From Burkholderia guangdongensis (GTDB lineage: Bacteria; Pseudomonadota; Gammaproteobacteria; Burkholderiales; Burkholderiaceae): a DNA stretch of 64,000 nucleotides. The notes under the pieces are model-generated. The model searched no databases. It saw only the letters and a list, made by a program, of their open reading frames with translations, and had not been told where the DNA came from. The stretch is taken from assembly GCF_013403875.1 (NCBI RefSeq), contig NZ_JACBNX010000002.1, positions 93,889 to 157,888 of the forward strand, read 5' to 3'. Shown here piece after piece: positions 1 through 12,901 of the stretch. The translations under genes and the position numbers were made by a program. Positions within the stretch are counted from its first letter, which is position 1. The number at the start of each line of letters is the position of its first letter.

Positions 1-959
1 CCGGCGCGCCGCGGATCGTGCCGTTCGGCCTGAGCATGCTCGGGCCCGTGCTGATCAAGTACGGCAACGAAGCGCAGAAGCGCCACTGGCTGCCGCGCAT
101 CCTCGACGGCTCCGACTGGTGGTGCCAGGGCTACTCGGAGCCGGGCGCGGGCTCGGACCTCGCGGGCGTGAAGACGACCGCGGTGCGCGGTGTGGACGGC
201 GATGGCGAGCACTACATCGTGAACGGCCAGAAGACGTGGACCACGCTCGGCCACTACGCGAACATGATCTTCTGCCTCGTGCGCACCGACAACACGGTGA
301 AGAAGCAGGAGGGGATCTCGTTCCTGCTGATCGACATGAACACGCCGGGCATCGAGGTGCGGCCGATCATCACGCTCGACGGCGAGCACGAGGTGAACGA
401 AGTGTTCTTCACCGACGTGCGCGTGCCGGCCGAGAACCTCGTCGGCGAGGAAAACAAGGGCTGGACCTACGCGAAGTATCTGCTGACGTATGAGCGCACG
501 AACATCGCGGGCGTCGGCTTCTCGGCCGCCGCGCTCGAGCGTCTGCATGCGGTCGCGAAGAAGGTGAAGAAGAACGGCCGGCCGCTCGCCGACGATCCGT
601 CGTTCGCCACGCGGCTCGCGCGCGTCGAAATCGAACTCGAGAACATGTCGACGACGAACCTGCGCGTGCTCGCAGCGGTCGCGGGCGGCGGCGCGCCGGG
701 CGCGGAGAGCTCGATGCTGAAGATCCGCGGCACGCAGATCCGGCAGGAGATCACGTCGCTGATGCGCCGCGCGATGGGGCCGTACGCGGCGCCGTTCATC
801 GAGGACGCGCTCGACGGCGACTACGCGGGCGAGCCGGTCGGCCCGGAAGAGGCCGTGAGCGCCGCGCTGCAATACTTCAACAACCGCAAGCTGTCGATCT
901 TCGGCGGCTCGAACGAAATCCAGCGGAACATCATCTCGAAGATGATCCTCGGGCTGTAA
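1..959 (+). CDS. acyl-CoA dehydrogenase (C-terminal part, cut by left edge)
   Basis: Flavin-dependent acyl-CoA dehydrogenase that oxidises an acyl-CoA to the 2-enoyl-CoA and hands electrons to ETF. Only about 318 C-terminal residues are in the window: the frame is open from the first bases (first whole codon at base 3), so the start lies upstream. Visible are the motif GYSEPGAGSDLAG near the left end and the C-terminal signature GGSNEIQRNIISKMILGL, typical of the family's FAD-contacting end. A second dehydrogenase follows after 18 bp and then a CoA-transferase, so the three look like one acyl-CoA catabolic operon. The pairing resembles PimC/PimD-type large and small subunits, but the substrate cannot be read from sequence. 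Confidence 0.93.
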   Translation, partial: GAPRIVPFGLSMLGPVLIKYGNEAQKRHWLPRILDGSDWWCQGYSEPGAGSDLAGVKTTAVRGVDGDGEHYIVNGQKTWTTLGHYANMIFCLVRTDNTVKKQEGISFLLIDMNTPGIEVRPIITLDGEHEVNEVFFTDVRVPAENLVGEENKGWTYAKYLLTYERTNIAGVGFSAAALERLHAVAKKVKKNGRPLADDPSFATRLARVEIELENMSTTNLRVLAAVAGGGAPGAESSMLKIRGTQIRQEITSLMRRAMGPYAAPFIEDALDGDYAGEPVGPEEAVSAALQYFNNRKLSIFGGSNEIQRNIISKMILGL

Positions 960-977
960 GCGGACAAGGAGACGACC

Positions 978-2120
978 ATGGACTTTCAACACACCGAAGA
1001 CCGCCGGATGCTCGCGGATTCGCTGAACCGCTTCATCGCCGAGCAATACGCGTTCCCGCTGCGCGACAAGATCGCGCAGTCGGCCGAGGGCTTCGATCAA
1101 TCGATGTGGCAACGCTTCGCCGAACTCGGCGCGGTCGGCGCGCTGTTTCCGGAGGCCGACGGCGGCTTCGGCGGCGCGGGCTTCGACATCGCGGTCGTGT
1201 TCGAGTGCCTCGGGCGTGGGCTCGTCGTCGAGCCGTTCCTCGGCGCGCTGCTCGCGGGCCGAGCGATCGCGGCGGCCGGCGGCGACGCGCATCGCGACCG
1301 GCTCGCCGCGCTGATCGACGGCAGCGCGAGCGCCGCGTTCGCGCACGACGAGCCGGGCTCGCACTACGAGCTGACGAACGTGAAGACGCGCGCGGAAAAG
1401 CGCGGCGACGGCTGGGTGCTGACCGGCGCGAAGGGCGTGGTCGCCCAGGCCGAGCACGCGACGTTCTTCGTCGTGACCGCGCGCACCGCGGGGCAGGACG
1501 ACGACGCGCACGGCATCGGCCTGTTCGTCGTGCCGGCGTCGGCGCCGGGCGTGTCGCTGCGCGGCTACCAGAAGGTCGACGGCGGCCGCGCGGCCGAGGT
1601 CCGCTTCGACGGTGTCGCGCTGACGGCGGACGCGGCGCTCGGCGATCCTGACAACGGCGCGGCGCTGCTCGAGCAGGTGCTCGGCTTCGGCCTGCTCGCG
1701 CTCGCGGCCGAATCGGTCGGCGCGATGGACGTCGCGAAGGAGCACACGCTCGAATACCTGCGCACGCGCAAGCAGTTCGGCGTGCCGATCGGCAGCTTCC
1801 AGGCGCTGCAGCACCGGATGGCCGACGTGCTGCTCGAGATCGAGCAGGCGCGCTCGGCGGTGATCAACGCGGCGTCGAAGCTCGATGCGCCGCGCGTCGA
1901 ACGCGAGCGCGCGCTCGCGGCCGCGAAGTACACGGTCGGCCGGATCGGCGCGCTCGTCGCGGAGGAGAGCATCCAGCTGCACGGCGGGATCGGGATGACG
2001 TGGGAGCTGCCGCTGTCGCACTACGCGAAGCGGCTCGTGATGATCGATCACCAGCTCGGTGACGAGGATCATCATCTCGAGCGCTACGTCGCGCTGTCGA
2101 AGCCGCTGTCGAACCAGTAA
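978..2120 (+). CDS. acyl-CoA dehydrogenase (second, small-subunit-like)
   Basis: Complete 380-residue acyl-CoA dehydrogenase. The ATG follows AAGGAG with a 6-bp spacer. N-terminal helical domain (MDFQHTEDRRML...), middle beta domain around residues 120-220, and C-terminal helical domain with RTRKQFGVPIGSFQALQH and QLHGGIGMTWELPLSHYAKR, both family signatures. It is more divergent than the upstream dehydrogenase (the C-terminal GGSNEIQR-type motif is replaced by GDEDHHLERY), as is usual for the second member of paired acyl-CoA dehydrogenases. It lies 18 bp downstream of the first dehydrogenase and 17 bp before the CoA-transferase, so co-transcription and possibly a heteromeric enzyme are likely. 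Substrate unknown. Confidence 0.92.
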   Translation: MDFQHTEDRRMLADSLNRFIAEQYAFPLRDKIAQSAEGFDQSMWQRFAELGAVGALFPEADGGFGGAGFDIAVVFECLGRGLVVEPFLGALLAGRAIAAAGGDAHRDRLAALIDGSASAAFAHDEPGSHYELTNVKTRAEKRGDGWVLTGAKGVVAQAEHATFFVVTARTAGQDDDAHGIGLFVVPASAPGVSLRGYQKVDGGRAAEVRFDGVALTADAALGDPDNGAALLEQVLGFGLLALAAESVGAMDVAKEHTLEYLRTRKQFGVPIGSFQALQHRMADVLLEIEQARSAVINAASKLDAPRVERERALAAAKYTVGRIGALVAEESIQLHGGIGMTWELPLSHYAKRLVMIDHQLGDEDHHLERYVALSKPLSNQ

Positions 2121-2137
2121 CCGGGGAGGAGAAGACG

Positions 2138-3337
2138 ATGTCGAACGATCGACTGCCGCTCGCGGGCGTGAAGGTGCTCGACTTCTCGCGCGTGCTCGCG
2201 GGGCCGCTGACCGCGATGACGCTCGCCGATTTCGGCGCCGAGGTGATCAAGGTCGAGCACCCGGCGCGCGGCGACGACACGCGCGACTGGGGGCTGCGCA
2301 TCGGCCACACCGAGACGACGTATTTCAACAGCATGAACCGCAGCAAGCGGTCGATCTGCGTGGATCTGCAGACGGAGGCCGGCCAGCGGATCGCGCGCGA
2401 GCTCGCCGCGCAGGCCGACGTCGTCGTCCACAACTTCAAGCTCGGCGGCGCGGAGAAGCTCGGGCTCGGCTACGACGCGCTCGCCGAGCTGAATCCGCGG
2501 CTGATCCACTGCGCGATTTCCGGCTACGACCGCTCGGGCCCGGAAGCGGCGCGGCCCGGCTACGACCTCGTCGTGCAGGGCGAGGCGGGGCTGATGGCGC
2601 TGAACGGCTGGGCGGACCAGCCGCCGCTGAAGTTCGGCATCGCGGCGGTCGACGTGATCACCGGGATGTACTCGGCGCAGGCGATCCTCGCGGCGCTGTA
2701 CGAGCGCGAGAAGACCGGCCGCGGGCGGCGCATCGAGATGGCGCTGTTCGATTGCGGGCTGATGCTCACCGTGTACTACGGGCTCGACGCGCTGCTGATG
2801 GAGAAGGATCCGCCGCGCTACGGGAACGAGCATCCGTCGATCGTGCCGTACGGCGTGTTCGACGCGCAGGACGGCCCGCTCGTGATCACGGTCGGCAACA
2901 ACGCGCAGTTCGCGCGCTTCTGCGACGCGATCGAGCGGCCCGACCTCGCGCGGGACGAGCGCTTCGCGACGAACCTCGCGCGCTCGTCGAACCGCGCGGA
3001 GCTGCTGCCGATCCTGCGCGCGGAACTCGCGCGCCGGCCGCGCGCGGCGCTGCTCGACGCGCTCGCGAAGGGCGGCATCCCGTGCGGCGAGGTGCTCGGG
3101 CTCCACGAAGCGCTGACGTCCGAACGCGCACGAGGCGCGGGGCTCGTGACGAAGCAGCCGCATCCGGTCGCGGGGCAGGTCGACGTGCTCGCGCCGCCTT
3201 ACCGGCTCGACGGCCAGCGGATGCCGGTGCGCGGCGCGCCGCCGGTGCTCGGCGCCGACACCGACGCGGTGCTCGGCGAATGGCTCGGGCTGACCGGGGC
3301 CGACGTCGCGAAGCTGCGCGACGACAAGGTCGTCTGA
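2138..3337 (+). CDS. CaiB/BaiF family (type III) CoA-transferase
   Basis: 399-residue family III CoA-transferase, moving CoA between carboxylic acids. The start ATG is preceded by a strong GGAGGAG. Family features: the N-terminal LPLAGVKVLDFSRVLAGP, the Rossmann-like block ADFGAEVIKVEHPARGDDTR, and RPGYDLVVQGEAGLM in which the Asp (about residue 143) is in the position of the family's catalytic aspartate. Last gene of the acyl-CoA operon; it probably activates the acid that the two dehydrogenases then oxidise, as inferred from gene order. A pair of perfect hairpins follows 37 bp after the stop. Confidence 0.93.
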   Translation: MSNDRLPLAGVKVLDFSRVLAGPLTAMTLADFGAEVIKVEHPARGDDTRDWGLRIGHTETTYFNSMNRSKRSICVDLQTEAGQRIARELAAQADVVVHNFKLGGAEKLGLGYDALAELNPRLIHCAISGYDRSGPEAARPGYDLVVQGEAGLMALNGWADQPPLKFGIAAVDVITGMYSAQAILAALYEREKTGRGRRIEMALFDCGLMLTVYYGLDALLMEKDPPRYGNEHPSIVPYGVFDAQDGPLVITVGNNAQFARFCDAIERPDLARDERFATNLARSSNRAELLPILRAELARRPRAALLDALAKGGIPCGEVLGLHEALTSERARGAGLVTKQPHPVAGQVDVLAPPYRLDGQRMPVRGAPPVLGADTDAVLGEWLGLTGADVAKLRDDKVV

Positions 3338-3374
3338 CGCCGCCGGCACGCGGTTTTCGTCCGACGATGGGTTC

Positions 3375-3420
3375 CGCGCGTCCGGCGTTCCGGACGCGCG
3401 GATTCCGGATTTCCGGAATC
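3375..3420. repeat. two adjacent perfect hairpins between the CoA-transferase and dctA
   Basis: Hairpin 1 pairs CGCGCGTCCGG (3375-3385) with CCGGACGCGCG (3390-3400) over a 4-base loop; hairpin 2 pairs GATTCCGGA (3401-3409) with TCCGGAATC (3412-3420). There is no T-run, so they are not classical terminators, though they may stop transcription or protect the 3' end of the upstream mRNA. Confidence 0.6.
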
Positions 3421-3489
3421 CTGGATTCCCTTGCATGCCGCATCGCGAGAAATACAATAAAAACAATGCGTTGACGCGGCTCGTCCGCC

Positions 3490-3504
3490 TGGCATCGACC
3501 TTGC
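3490..3504 (+). promoter_or_regulatory. sigma-54 (-24/-12) promoter of dctA
   Basis: TGGCATCGACCTTGC has GG (3491-3492) and GC (3503-3504) exactly 10 bp apart, the invariant spacing of sigma-54 promoters, and matches the TGGCA-N6-TTGC core. It lies 70 bp before the dctA start. dctD, an AAA+ activator of sigma-54 polymerase, is encoded just downstream, which fits established dctA regulation in other proteobacteria. DctD binding sites were not identified with confidence. Confidence 0.75.
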
Positions 3505-3573
3505 GATATAAATGGCACGACGGCCGCCCCCCGGCCGGACGAACACAGAGCACATTCAAGGAGACGAACCATC

Positions 3574-4863
3574 GTGAAGAAGAAGCCCATCTACAAAGTG
3601 CTGTACGCGCAGGTGATCTTCGCCATCGTCGTCGGCGTGATTCTCGGTCACTTCTATCCGTCGCTCGCGACCGCGATGAAACCCCTTGGCGACGGCTTCA
3701 TCAAGCTGATCAAGATGGTGATCGGACCGATCATCTTCTGCACCGTCGTGACCGGCATCGCCGGCATGGAGGACATGAAGAAGGTCGGCCGCGTCGGCGG
3801 CAAGGCGATCCTGTATTTCGAGGTGATGTCGACGTTCGCTCTGGTGCTCGGCCTGGCGGCGACGCACCTGCTGCGTCCGGGCGCCGGCTTCAACATCGAT
3901 CCGGCGAAGCTGAACGGCAAGGAAGTCGCGTCGTATGCGGCGAAGGCGCACGGCCAGTCGACGGTCGACTTCTTCATGCACATCATTCCGAACACGATCA
4001 CCGACGCGTTCGCGCAAGGCGAGATCCTGCAGATCCTGCTGATCGCGCTGCTGTTCGGCAGCGTGCTCGCGCACCTCGGCGAGCGCGGCAAGGCCGTCAC
4101 CGACCTGATCGACGGGCTCACGCGCGTGCTGTTCGGCGTCGTGCACATCGTCACGAAGCTCGCGCCTATCGGCGCGTTCGGCGCGATGGCGTTCACGATC
4201 GGCACGTACGGCGTCGGCGCGCTCCTGCCGCTGCTGAAGCTGGTCGGCACGTTCTACCTGACGTCGGTCGTGTTCGTGCTCGTCGTGCTCGGCACGGTCA
4301 CGCGCCTCACCGGCTTCTCGATCATCCGCTTCGTCACCTACATCAAGGAAGAGCTGCTGATCGTGCTCGGCACGAGCTCGTCCGAGGCCGCGCTGCCGCA
4401 GCTGATGGAGAAGCTCGAGAAGGCCGGCTGCGCGCGCTCCGTCGTCGGCCTCGTGGTGCCGACCGGCTACTCGTTCAACCTCGACGGCACGAACATCTAC
4501 ATGACGATGGCCGTGCTGTTCATCGCGCAGGCGACCAACATCGAACTCACGTGGATGCAGCAGTTGACGCTGCTCGCGGTCGCGATGCTGACGTCGAAGG
4601 GCGCGAGCGGCGTCACCGGCGCGGGGTTCATCACGCTGGCCGCGACGCTCGCGGTCGTGCCGACGATCCCGCTGTCGGGGATGGTGCTGATCCTCGGGAT
4701 CGACCGCTTCATGAGCGAGTGCCGCGCGCTGACGAACATCGTCGGCAATGGTGTCGCGACGGTCGTCGTGTCCGCGTGGGAGAAGGAGCTCGACCGCACG
4801 AAGCTGCGCGACGCGCTGAGCGGCAACGCGCAGGTCGCGGCGACCGAGACCGCCGGCGTCTGA
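3574..4863 (+). CDS. dctA: C4-dicarboxylate:cation symporter DctA
   Basis: 429-residue inner-membrane transporter of the DAACS (dicarboxylate/amino acid:cation symporter) family, taking up succinate, fumarate and malate. GTG start with AAGGAG 10 bp upstream. Eight or so hydrophobic segments are evident, together with the family motifs [15 protein letters not shown] (re-entrant loop HP1), [17 protein letters not shown] (TM7 substrate/cation site) and [14 protein letters not shown] (HP2). Transcription probably starts at the sigma-54 promoter at 3490-3504. The regulatory pair dctB-dctD follows on the same strand, so transport and sensing are one locus. Confidence 0.96.
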   Translation: MKKKPIYKVLYAQVIFAIVVGVILGHFYPSLATAMKPLGDGFIKLIKMVIGPIIFCTVVTGIAGMEDMKKVGRVGGKAILYFEVMSTFALVLGLAATHLLRPGAGFNIDPAKLNGKEVASYAAKAHGQSTVDFFMHIIPNTITDAFAQGEILQILLIALLFGSVLAHLGERGKAVTDLIDGLTRVLFGVVHIVTKLAPIGAFGAMAFTIGTYGVGALLPLLKLVGTFYLTSVVFVLVVLGTVTRLTGFSIIRFVTYIKEELLIVLGTSSSEAALPQLMEKLEKAGCARSVVGLVVPTGYSFNLDGTNIYMTMAVLFIAQATNIELTWMQQLTLLAVAMLTSKGASGVTGAGFITLAATLAVVPTIPLSGMVLILGIDRFMSECRALTNIVGNGVATVVVSAWEKELDRTKLRDALSGNAQVAATETAGV

Positions 4864-5018
4864 GCGCGATGGGCGTGCGGACGGCGCGTGCTCCGGCGCC
4901 GCCCGCGGGTGGTGGAGCGGACGACGGGGTGGGCGATAGCGGCTCGGCGCACGGCGCCGGGAGCCGCGCGGACGTCTATGACACAATGGACGATCCGCAT
5001 CGCCAGGAAGCCGCCAAC

Positions 5019-7013
<1,995 letters not shown>

Positions 7014-7049
7014 GCCGGCGGCGCGCATCGAGCAGGAGCAGTGACAGCG

Positions 7050-8392
<1,343 letters not shown>

Positions 8393-8405
<13 letters not shown>

Positions 8406-8437
8406 GCCGACTGTGGGTCGGTCATACGGTCCGTTTT
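8393..8437 (+). terminator. rho-independent terminator of dctBD
   Basis: Outer stem AACGGACCG (8393-8401) with CGGTCCGTT (8427-8435) and inner stem CCGAC/GTCGG, followed by a short T-run. The outer arm overlaps the dctD stop codon. Confidence 0.65.
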
Positions 8438-8464
8438 CGCAAGGCGGTGGGGCGTGACTGATGC

Positions 8465-8575
8465 GGGCTTGCTTATGTGGGCCTGCTCATGCGTGCCTGC
8501 TTACGCGTGCCTGCTTAAGCGGCTTGCTTAAGCGGCTTGCTTACGCGGCTTGCTTACGCGGCTTGCTTACGCGGA
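8465..8575. repeat. degenerate 13/14-bp tandem repeat reaching into the tlpA stop codon
   Basis: Four 13-bp units (two AAGCGGCTTGCTT, then two ACGCGGCTTGCTT) occupy 8517-8568. They are preceded by diverged 14-bp units back to about 8465 and followed by a partial unit. The TAA stop of the minus-strand redoxin gene (8567-8569) lies at the junction of the last full and the partial unit, so the gene's 3' end is built from this repeat. Confidence 0.8.
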
Positions 8576-9100
8576 CTTGTCGAGCGCCTTCTGCAGCAGC
8601 GCGTCGAGCTCCGCGAACTGCGGCGCGCCGACGTAGCGCTTCAGGATCTTGCCGTCCTTGTCGACGACGAAGGTCGTCGGCGTGAGCTGCACGTTGCCGA
8701 ACTCCTTCGCGAGGCTACCGTCGTCGAACGCGACCTTGAACGGGAGCTGGCGGGTCTGCACGTAGTTCGACACGTACATCGGCGAGTCGTAGTTCATCGC
8801 GACCGCGACGAATTCGAGCCCCTGACCCTTGAAGCGGTTGTACGTCTGAACCATCTTCGGCATTTCCTGCATGCAGGTCTCGCAGCTCGTCGCCCAGAAG
8901 TTGATCAGGTAGACCTTGCCTTTCAGGTCGGACGCGGTCGAGATCTTCTGGCCGGTCAGCAGCGTGAACGTCGCGTCGGGCACCGTCGACTTGCCGTTGA
9001 ACGCGAAGAAGCCGGCGACGGCGATGGCAACCGCGGCGGCGGCGAGCGCGATGTAGCGCATCGGGCCGCGGCGGCTCTGGGTGGAAGGTGTGGAGTTCAT
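8567..9100 (-). CDS. TlpA/ResA-like thiol-disulfide oxidoreductase
   Basis: 177-residue membrane-anchored thioredoxin-fold protein. An N-terminal signal anchor (MRYIALAAAAVAIAVAGFFAF, about residues 14-34) places the redox domain in the periplasm. The active site is CETC in ATSCETCMQEMPKM, in the position of the TlpA/ResA CxxC, with a conserved cis-Pro segment (LTPTTFVVDKDG). Probably a reductant in cytochrome c or oxidase maturation, or of other periplasmic thiols; the exact partner is not evident. Convergent with dctD. Its last codons and stop fall within a tandem repeat, so repeat-length change could alter the C-terminus. Confidence 0.88.
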   Translation of the reverse strand: MNSTPSTQSRRGPMRYIALAAAAVAIAVAGFFAFNGKSTVPDATFTLLTGQKISTASDLKGKVYLINFWATSCETCMQEMPKMVQTYNRFKGQGLEFVAVAMNYDSPMYVSNYVQTRQLPFKVAFDDGSLAKEFGNVQLTPTTFVVDKDGKILKRYVGAPQFAELDALLQKALDKSA

Positions 9101-9221
9101 CTGCGAAGGCTCTCGAAGGCGGCCGGCGGACCGGCATCAAAAATTTGGCGTCCATTTTAACGCGTATACGGCATCCGCAATGCTCGCGGTTACACATCCC
9201 GGGCTTCGCGTTCGACGGATA

Positions 9222-9821
9222 ATGCGAGCTTTGCCCGCCACGCTCACCGCCATGCCGACGGCTTTCCCCCATTCATTGCGTCCCCTTTTTCGCTCACTGC
9301 GGCACTTCGCCGCAGTGAGCTGCGCGTGCGCGGCATTGACCGCGTGCTCGCCGCATTACGACTGGCGTACGCTGCACAGCGACGCCGGCTACACGATCGA
9401 CCTGCCGGCGAAGCCGACCGTCGACGAGCGCACGCTCGTCATCGCGGGCGTGCCGATGAAGATGCGGATGCAGGCGGCGCATCTGTCCGACGCGGTGTTC
9501 GCGGTCGGCACCGTGATGCTGCCCGACGATCGCGATGAGACGCGCCGCGCGGCGCTCGACTATCTGCGCGAAGGCCTGTCGCGCAATCTCGGCGGCGCCG
9601 CGCAGATCACGTCGGTCGCGGTGCCGCTCGCGTCGGGCGGCGCGGTGGATGCGCTCGAACTGCGCGTGGCCGGCGCGGCGGGGCAGGATCATGCGCGCAA
9701 GACGATCGTCGCGCGCATTCTCGCGCGCGGCCGCCATGCGTACCAGGTGGTCGCGATCGCCGACGCGCCGTTGCCGCCGGAACAGCTCGACCAGTTTTTC
9801 GGCTCGCTGAAGCTCGATTGA
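9222..9821 (+). CDS. hypothetical lipoprotein
   Basis: 199-residue protein (start ATG 9222 taken; ATG 9252 is an alternative, neither with a strong ribosome site). Arg-rich N-terminus, hydrophobic stretch and lipobox LTAC (Cys at about residue 42) indicate a lipid-anchored envelope protein. After the lipobox comes a compact domain of about 150 residues with DLPAKPTVDERTLVIAGVPMKMRMQAA and a C-terminal ADAPLPPEQLDQFFGSLKL. I recognise no catalytic motif. Divergent from the TlpA-like gene, 121 bp apart. Confidence 0.75.
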   Translation: MRALPATLTAMPTAFPHSLRPLFRSLRHFAAVSCACAALTACSPHYDWRTLHSDAGYTIDLPAKPTVDERTLVIAGVPMKMRMQAAHLSDAVFAVGTVMLPDDRDETRRAALDYLREGLSRNLGGAAQITSVAVPLASGGAVDALELRVAGAAGQDHARKTIVARILARGRHAYQVVAIADAPLPPEQLDQFFGSLKLD

Positions 9822-10153
9822 AACGCGCGATTCAAACGATGGGCGAGGGCCTAAGAGTGCGTCGCAAACTGAAAGTTCCTTCGCAGCTTTCGCGGCTAAT
9901 TGACGGATTTTGCGGGGCTTTTTCCGCTATCCACAGAGAATGTGGATAACTTTGTTGAAAAGTACTGGGAATACCCCGCCGAGCCATGCCCGGCGGCCTT
10001 TCAGTTAGATTGCCCGCAATCTCGACAGGGCGAAAAAATGAATTGAATCAAAGGCATGCGAAATTCGCTTCAAGTGATGCGTGCCGAATCGCCCGATGCG
10101 AGCGGATGCGTGGAATTGTGCATAAGTCAAGTCTTGACACGCAGCTCGAGTGC
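9822..10153. other. 332-bp gene-free stretch between the lipoprotein gene and comM
   Basis: No credible coding sequence. It contains a palindromic pair of DnaA boxes at 9928-9949 and otherwise unremarkable sequence of somewhat lower G+C. It is the 3' side of both flanking, convergent genes. Confidence 0.6.
9928..9949. promoter_or_regulatory. inverted pair of DnaA boxes
   Basis: TATCCACA (9928-9935) and TGTGGATAA (9941-9949) form a perfect 8-bp inverted repeat across GAGAA. The right arm read on the minus strand is the consensus DnaA box TTATCCACA; the left is CTATCCACA. Function is inferred; there is no oriC gene context (no dnaA, dnaN or gidA nearby). Confidence 0.5.
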
Positions 10154-11767
10154 TCAGAGAGGCGCGAGCGCGCGCCGGTAGCGGATCGCTTCGGCGATCT
10201 GCGCGGCGTCCGGCCAAGGGTCGCCGGCCAGATCGGCGATCGTGCGCGCGACCTTCAGCACGCGGAAATACGCGCGCGCGGACCAGCCGAACCGCTCGCC
10301 GGCTTCGCGCAGCAGGCGCTCGCCGTCGTCGGTCGGCCGGCACAGTGCGTCGGTCTCGCGGCCGGTCAGCATGTGGTTCGTCTTGCCCTGCCGGTCGAGC
10401 TGCCGCGCGCGGGCGCGCGCGACGCGCTCGGCGACCGCGGCGCTCGCCTCGCCCGGCGAGTTTGCGCGTGCCGCGAGTTCCGCGGGCGTCAGCGCCGGTA
10501 GCGCGATCTGGATGTCGATGCGGTCGAGCATCGGCCCGGACAGCTTGCGCAGATAGCGCGCGGCGACGTTGGGCGTGCAGCGGCAGCGGCCCGACGGATC
10601 GCCGAGCCAGCCGCACGGGCACGGGTTCATCGCCGCGATGAGCTGGCACGCGGCCGGGAAGTCCGCCTGCAGCGCGACGCGCGAGATCGTGATGCGGCCG
10701 GCTTCCAGCGGCTCGCGCAGCGTTTCGAGCACGTGGCGATCGAATTCGGGCAGCTCGTCGAGGAACAGCACTCCCAGGTGAGCGAGCGTGATCTCGCCCG
10801 GCTGCGGCGGATTGCGGCCGCCGACCAGCGCCGCGGCGCTCGACGAGTGATGCGGCGCGCGAAACGGGCGCTGCCGCCACTGCGCGGGCGAGAAGCCGGC
10901 GCGACTCGCCGACAGCAGCGCGGCCGACGTCAGCGCCTCGTCGTCGGTCATCGGCGGCAGCAGGCCCGGCAGCCGCGCGGCGAGCATCGACTTGCCCGCG
11001 CCGGGCGGCCCGACCATCAACATGTGATGTCCGCCCGCGGCGGCGACTTCGAGCGCGCGCCGCGCGGTGCGCTGGCCGATCACGTCGGCGAGATCGGGCA
11101 CGCTTGACGACGGCGCGCCGTCGAAACCGGGAGAAGTAAGCGGTGCGACCGGCGTGAGCCGCGCGTCCGGCGCGCCGGCGAGGTGCGCGCACAGCGCGGG
11201 CAGGTCGGGCGCGCCGAATACGGTGACGCCCGGCACGAGCGCGGCCTCGGCGGCGCTGTCGATCGGCAGATACAGCTCGGGTGGGTGCGATGCCGTACCG
11301 GAGCCATCAACCGTGCCTGAACCCCAGCCGGATCCGGGATCCGAGCCCGAGTCCGTTCCACCAGCCCGCCAGTCCCGCGCCGTGCCGCACGCCATCGCGA
11401 ACGCGCCGCGCATCGGCCGCAGCGCGCCGGACAGCGACAGCTCGCCCGCGAACTCGCGCCGCTCCAGCGCGTCGGCCGGAATCTGCCCGCTCGCGGCGAG
11501 GATGCCGAGCGCGATCGGCAGGTCGAAGCGACCGGATGCCTTCGGCAGATCGGCGGGCGCGAGATTGACGGTGATCCTGCGGACCGGGAATTCGAAGCCG
11601 CAGTTCTGCAGCGCGGCGCGCACGCGTTCGCGGCTTTCGCGGACTTCGAGATCAGGCAGGCCGACGATGGAGAACGACGGCAACCCGTTCGCGAGATGGA
11701 CTTCGGCGGTGACTTCCGGCGCGCGGCCGGCCGCCGGTGCGCGGCTGCGCACCACGGCAAGCGACAT
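10154..11767 (-). CDS. comM: YifB/ComM family Mg-chelatase-like AAA ATPase
   Basis: 537-residue ComM/YifB protein, a hexameric helicase that promotes branch migration during natural transformation in well-studied relatives. The start ATG follows AGGAG with 7 bp spacing. Order: N-terminal Lon-protease-like domain (ITVNLAPADLPKASGRFDLPIA), Mg-chelatase-type AAA+ core with Walker A MVGPPGAGKSMLA and Walker B GVLFLDELPEF, and C-terminal domain (LTGRETDALCRPTDDGERLL). Odd: a Gly/Ser-rich tract (SGSDPGSGWGSGTVDGSGT) of about 25 residues is inserted before PELYLPIDSAAEAALV, which makes it about 30 residues longer than usual. The neighbouring minus-strand gene ubiK lies 177 bp upstream. Confidence 0.95.
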   Translation of the reverse strand: MSLAVVRSRAPAAGRAPEVTAEVHLANGLPSFSIVGLPDLEVRESRERVRAALQNCGFEFPVRRITVNLAPADLPKASGRFDLPIALGILAASGQIPADALERREFAGELSLSGALRPMRGAFAMACGTARDWRAGGTDSGSDPGSGWGSGTVDGSGTASHPPELYLPIDSAAEAALVPGVTVFGAPDLPALCAHLAGAPDARLTPVAPLTSPGFDGAPSSSVPDLADVIGQRTARRALEVAAAGGHHMLMVGPPGAGKSMLAARLPGLLPPMTDDEALTSAALLSASRAGFSPAQWRQRPFRAPHHSSSAAALVGGRNPPQPGEITLAHLGVLFLDELPEFDRHVLETLREPLEAGRITISRVALQADFPAACQLIAAMNPCPCGWLGDPSGRCRCTPNVAARYLRKLSGPMLDRIDIQIALPALTPAELAARANSPGEASAAVAERVARARARQLDRQGKTNHMLTGRETDALCRPTDDGERLLREAGERFGWSARAYFRVLKVARTIADLAGDPWPDAAQIAEAIRYRRALAPL

Positions 11768-11933
11768 GGCGAGACTCCTGATGCAAAGCTCGGGACAGGC
11801 GAACGGCCAGGGCCGTCCGCCGCGAGTGACGGAGAGGTCGGTGCGCGCTTGCCGGCGTGGCGCGGACTGGGTGACTAGATGATCAAGCGGTACGGTTGGC
11901 CGAAACGCGGGCCGGATTCGAATGAAATTCTAA

Positions 11934-12869
<936 letters not shown>

Positions 12870-12901
12870 CACGACACACGAGCGACAAGAGGAAAACGAC
12901 G

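Noticed and set aside
2084..3559. Long minus-strand open frame (491 codons) over the CoA-transferase gene
   Set aside because: Highly biased Arg/Ala/Asp-rich translation, opposite to a clear family III CoA-transferase; a normal shadow frame in G+C-rich DNA. The same holds for the other long antisense frames, for example over dnaE2 and ptsI.
3435..5018. N-terminal extension of the dctB frame over dctA
   Set aside because: The frame is open for more than 500 codons upstream, but the sequence is a shadow of dctA. The sensor kinase clearly begins at 5019 (or 4986), with a ribosome site and the first membrane helix.
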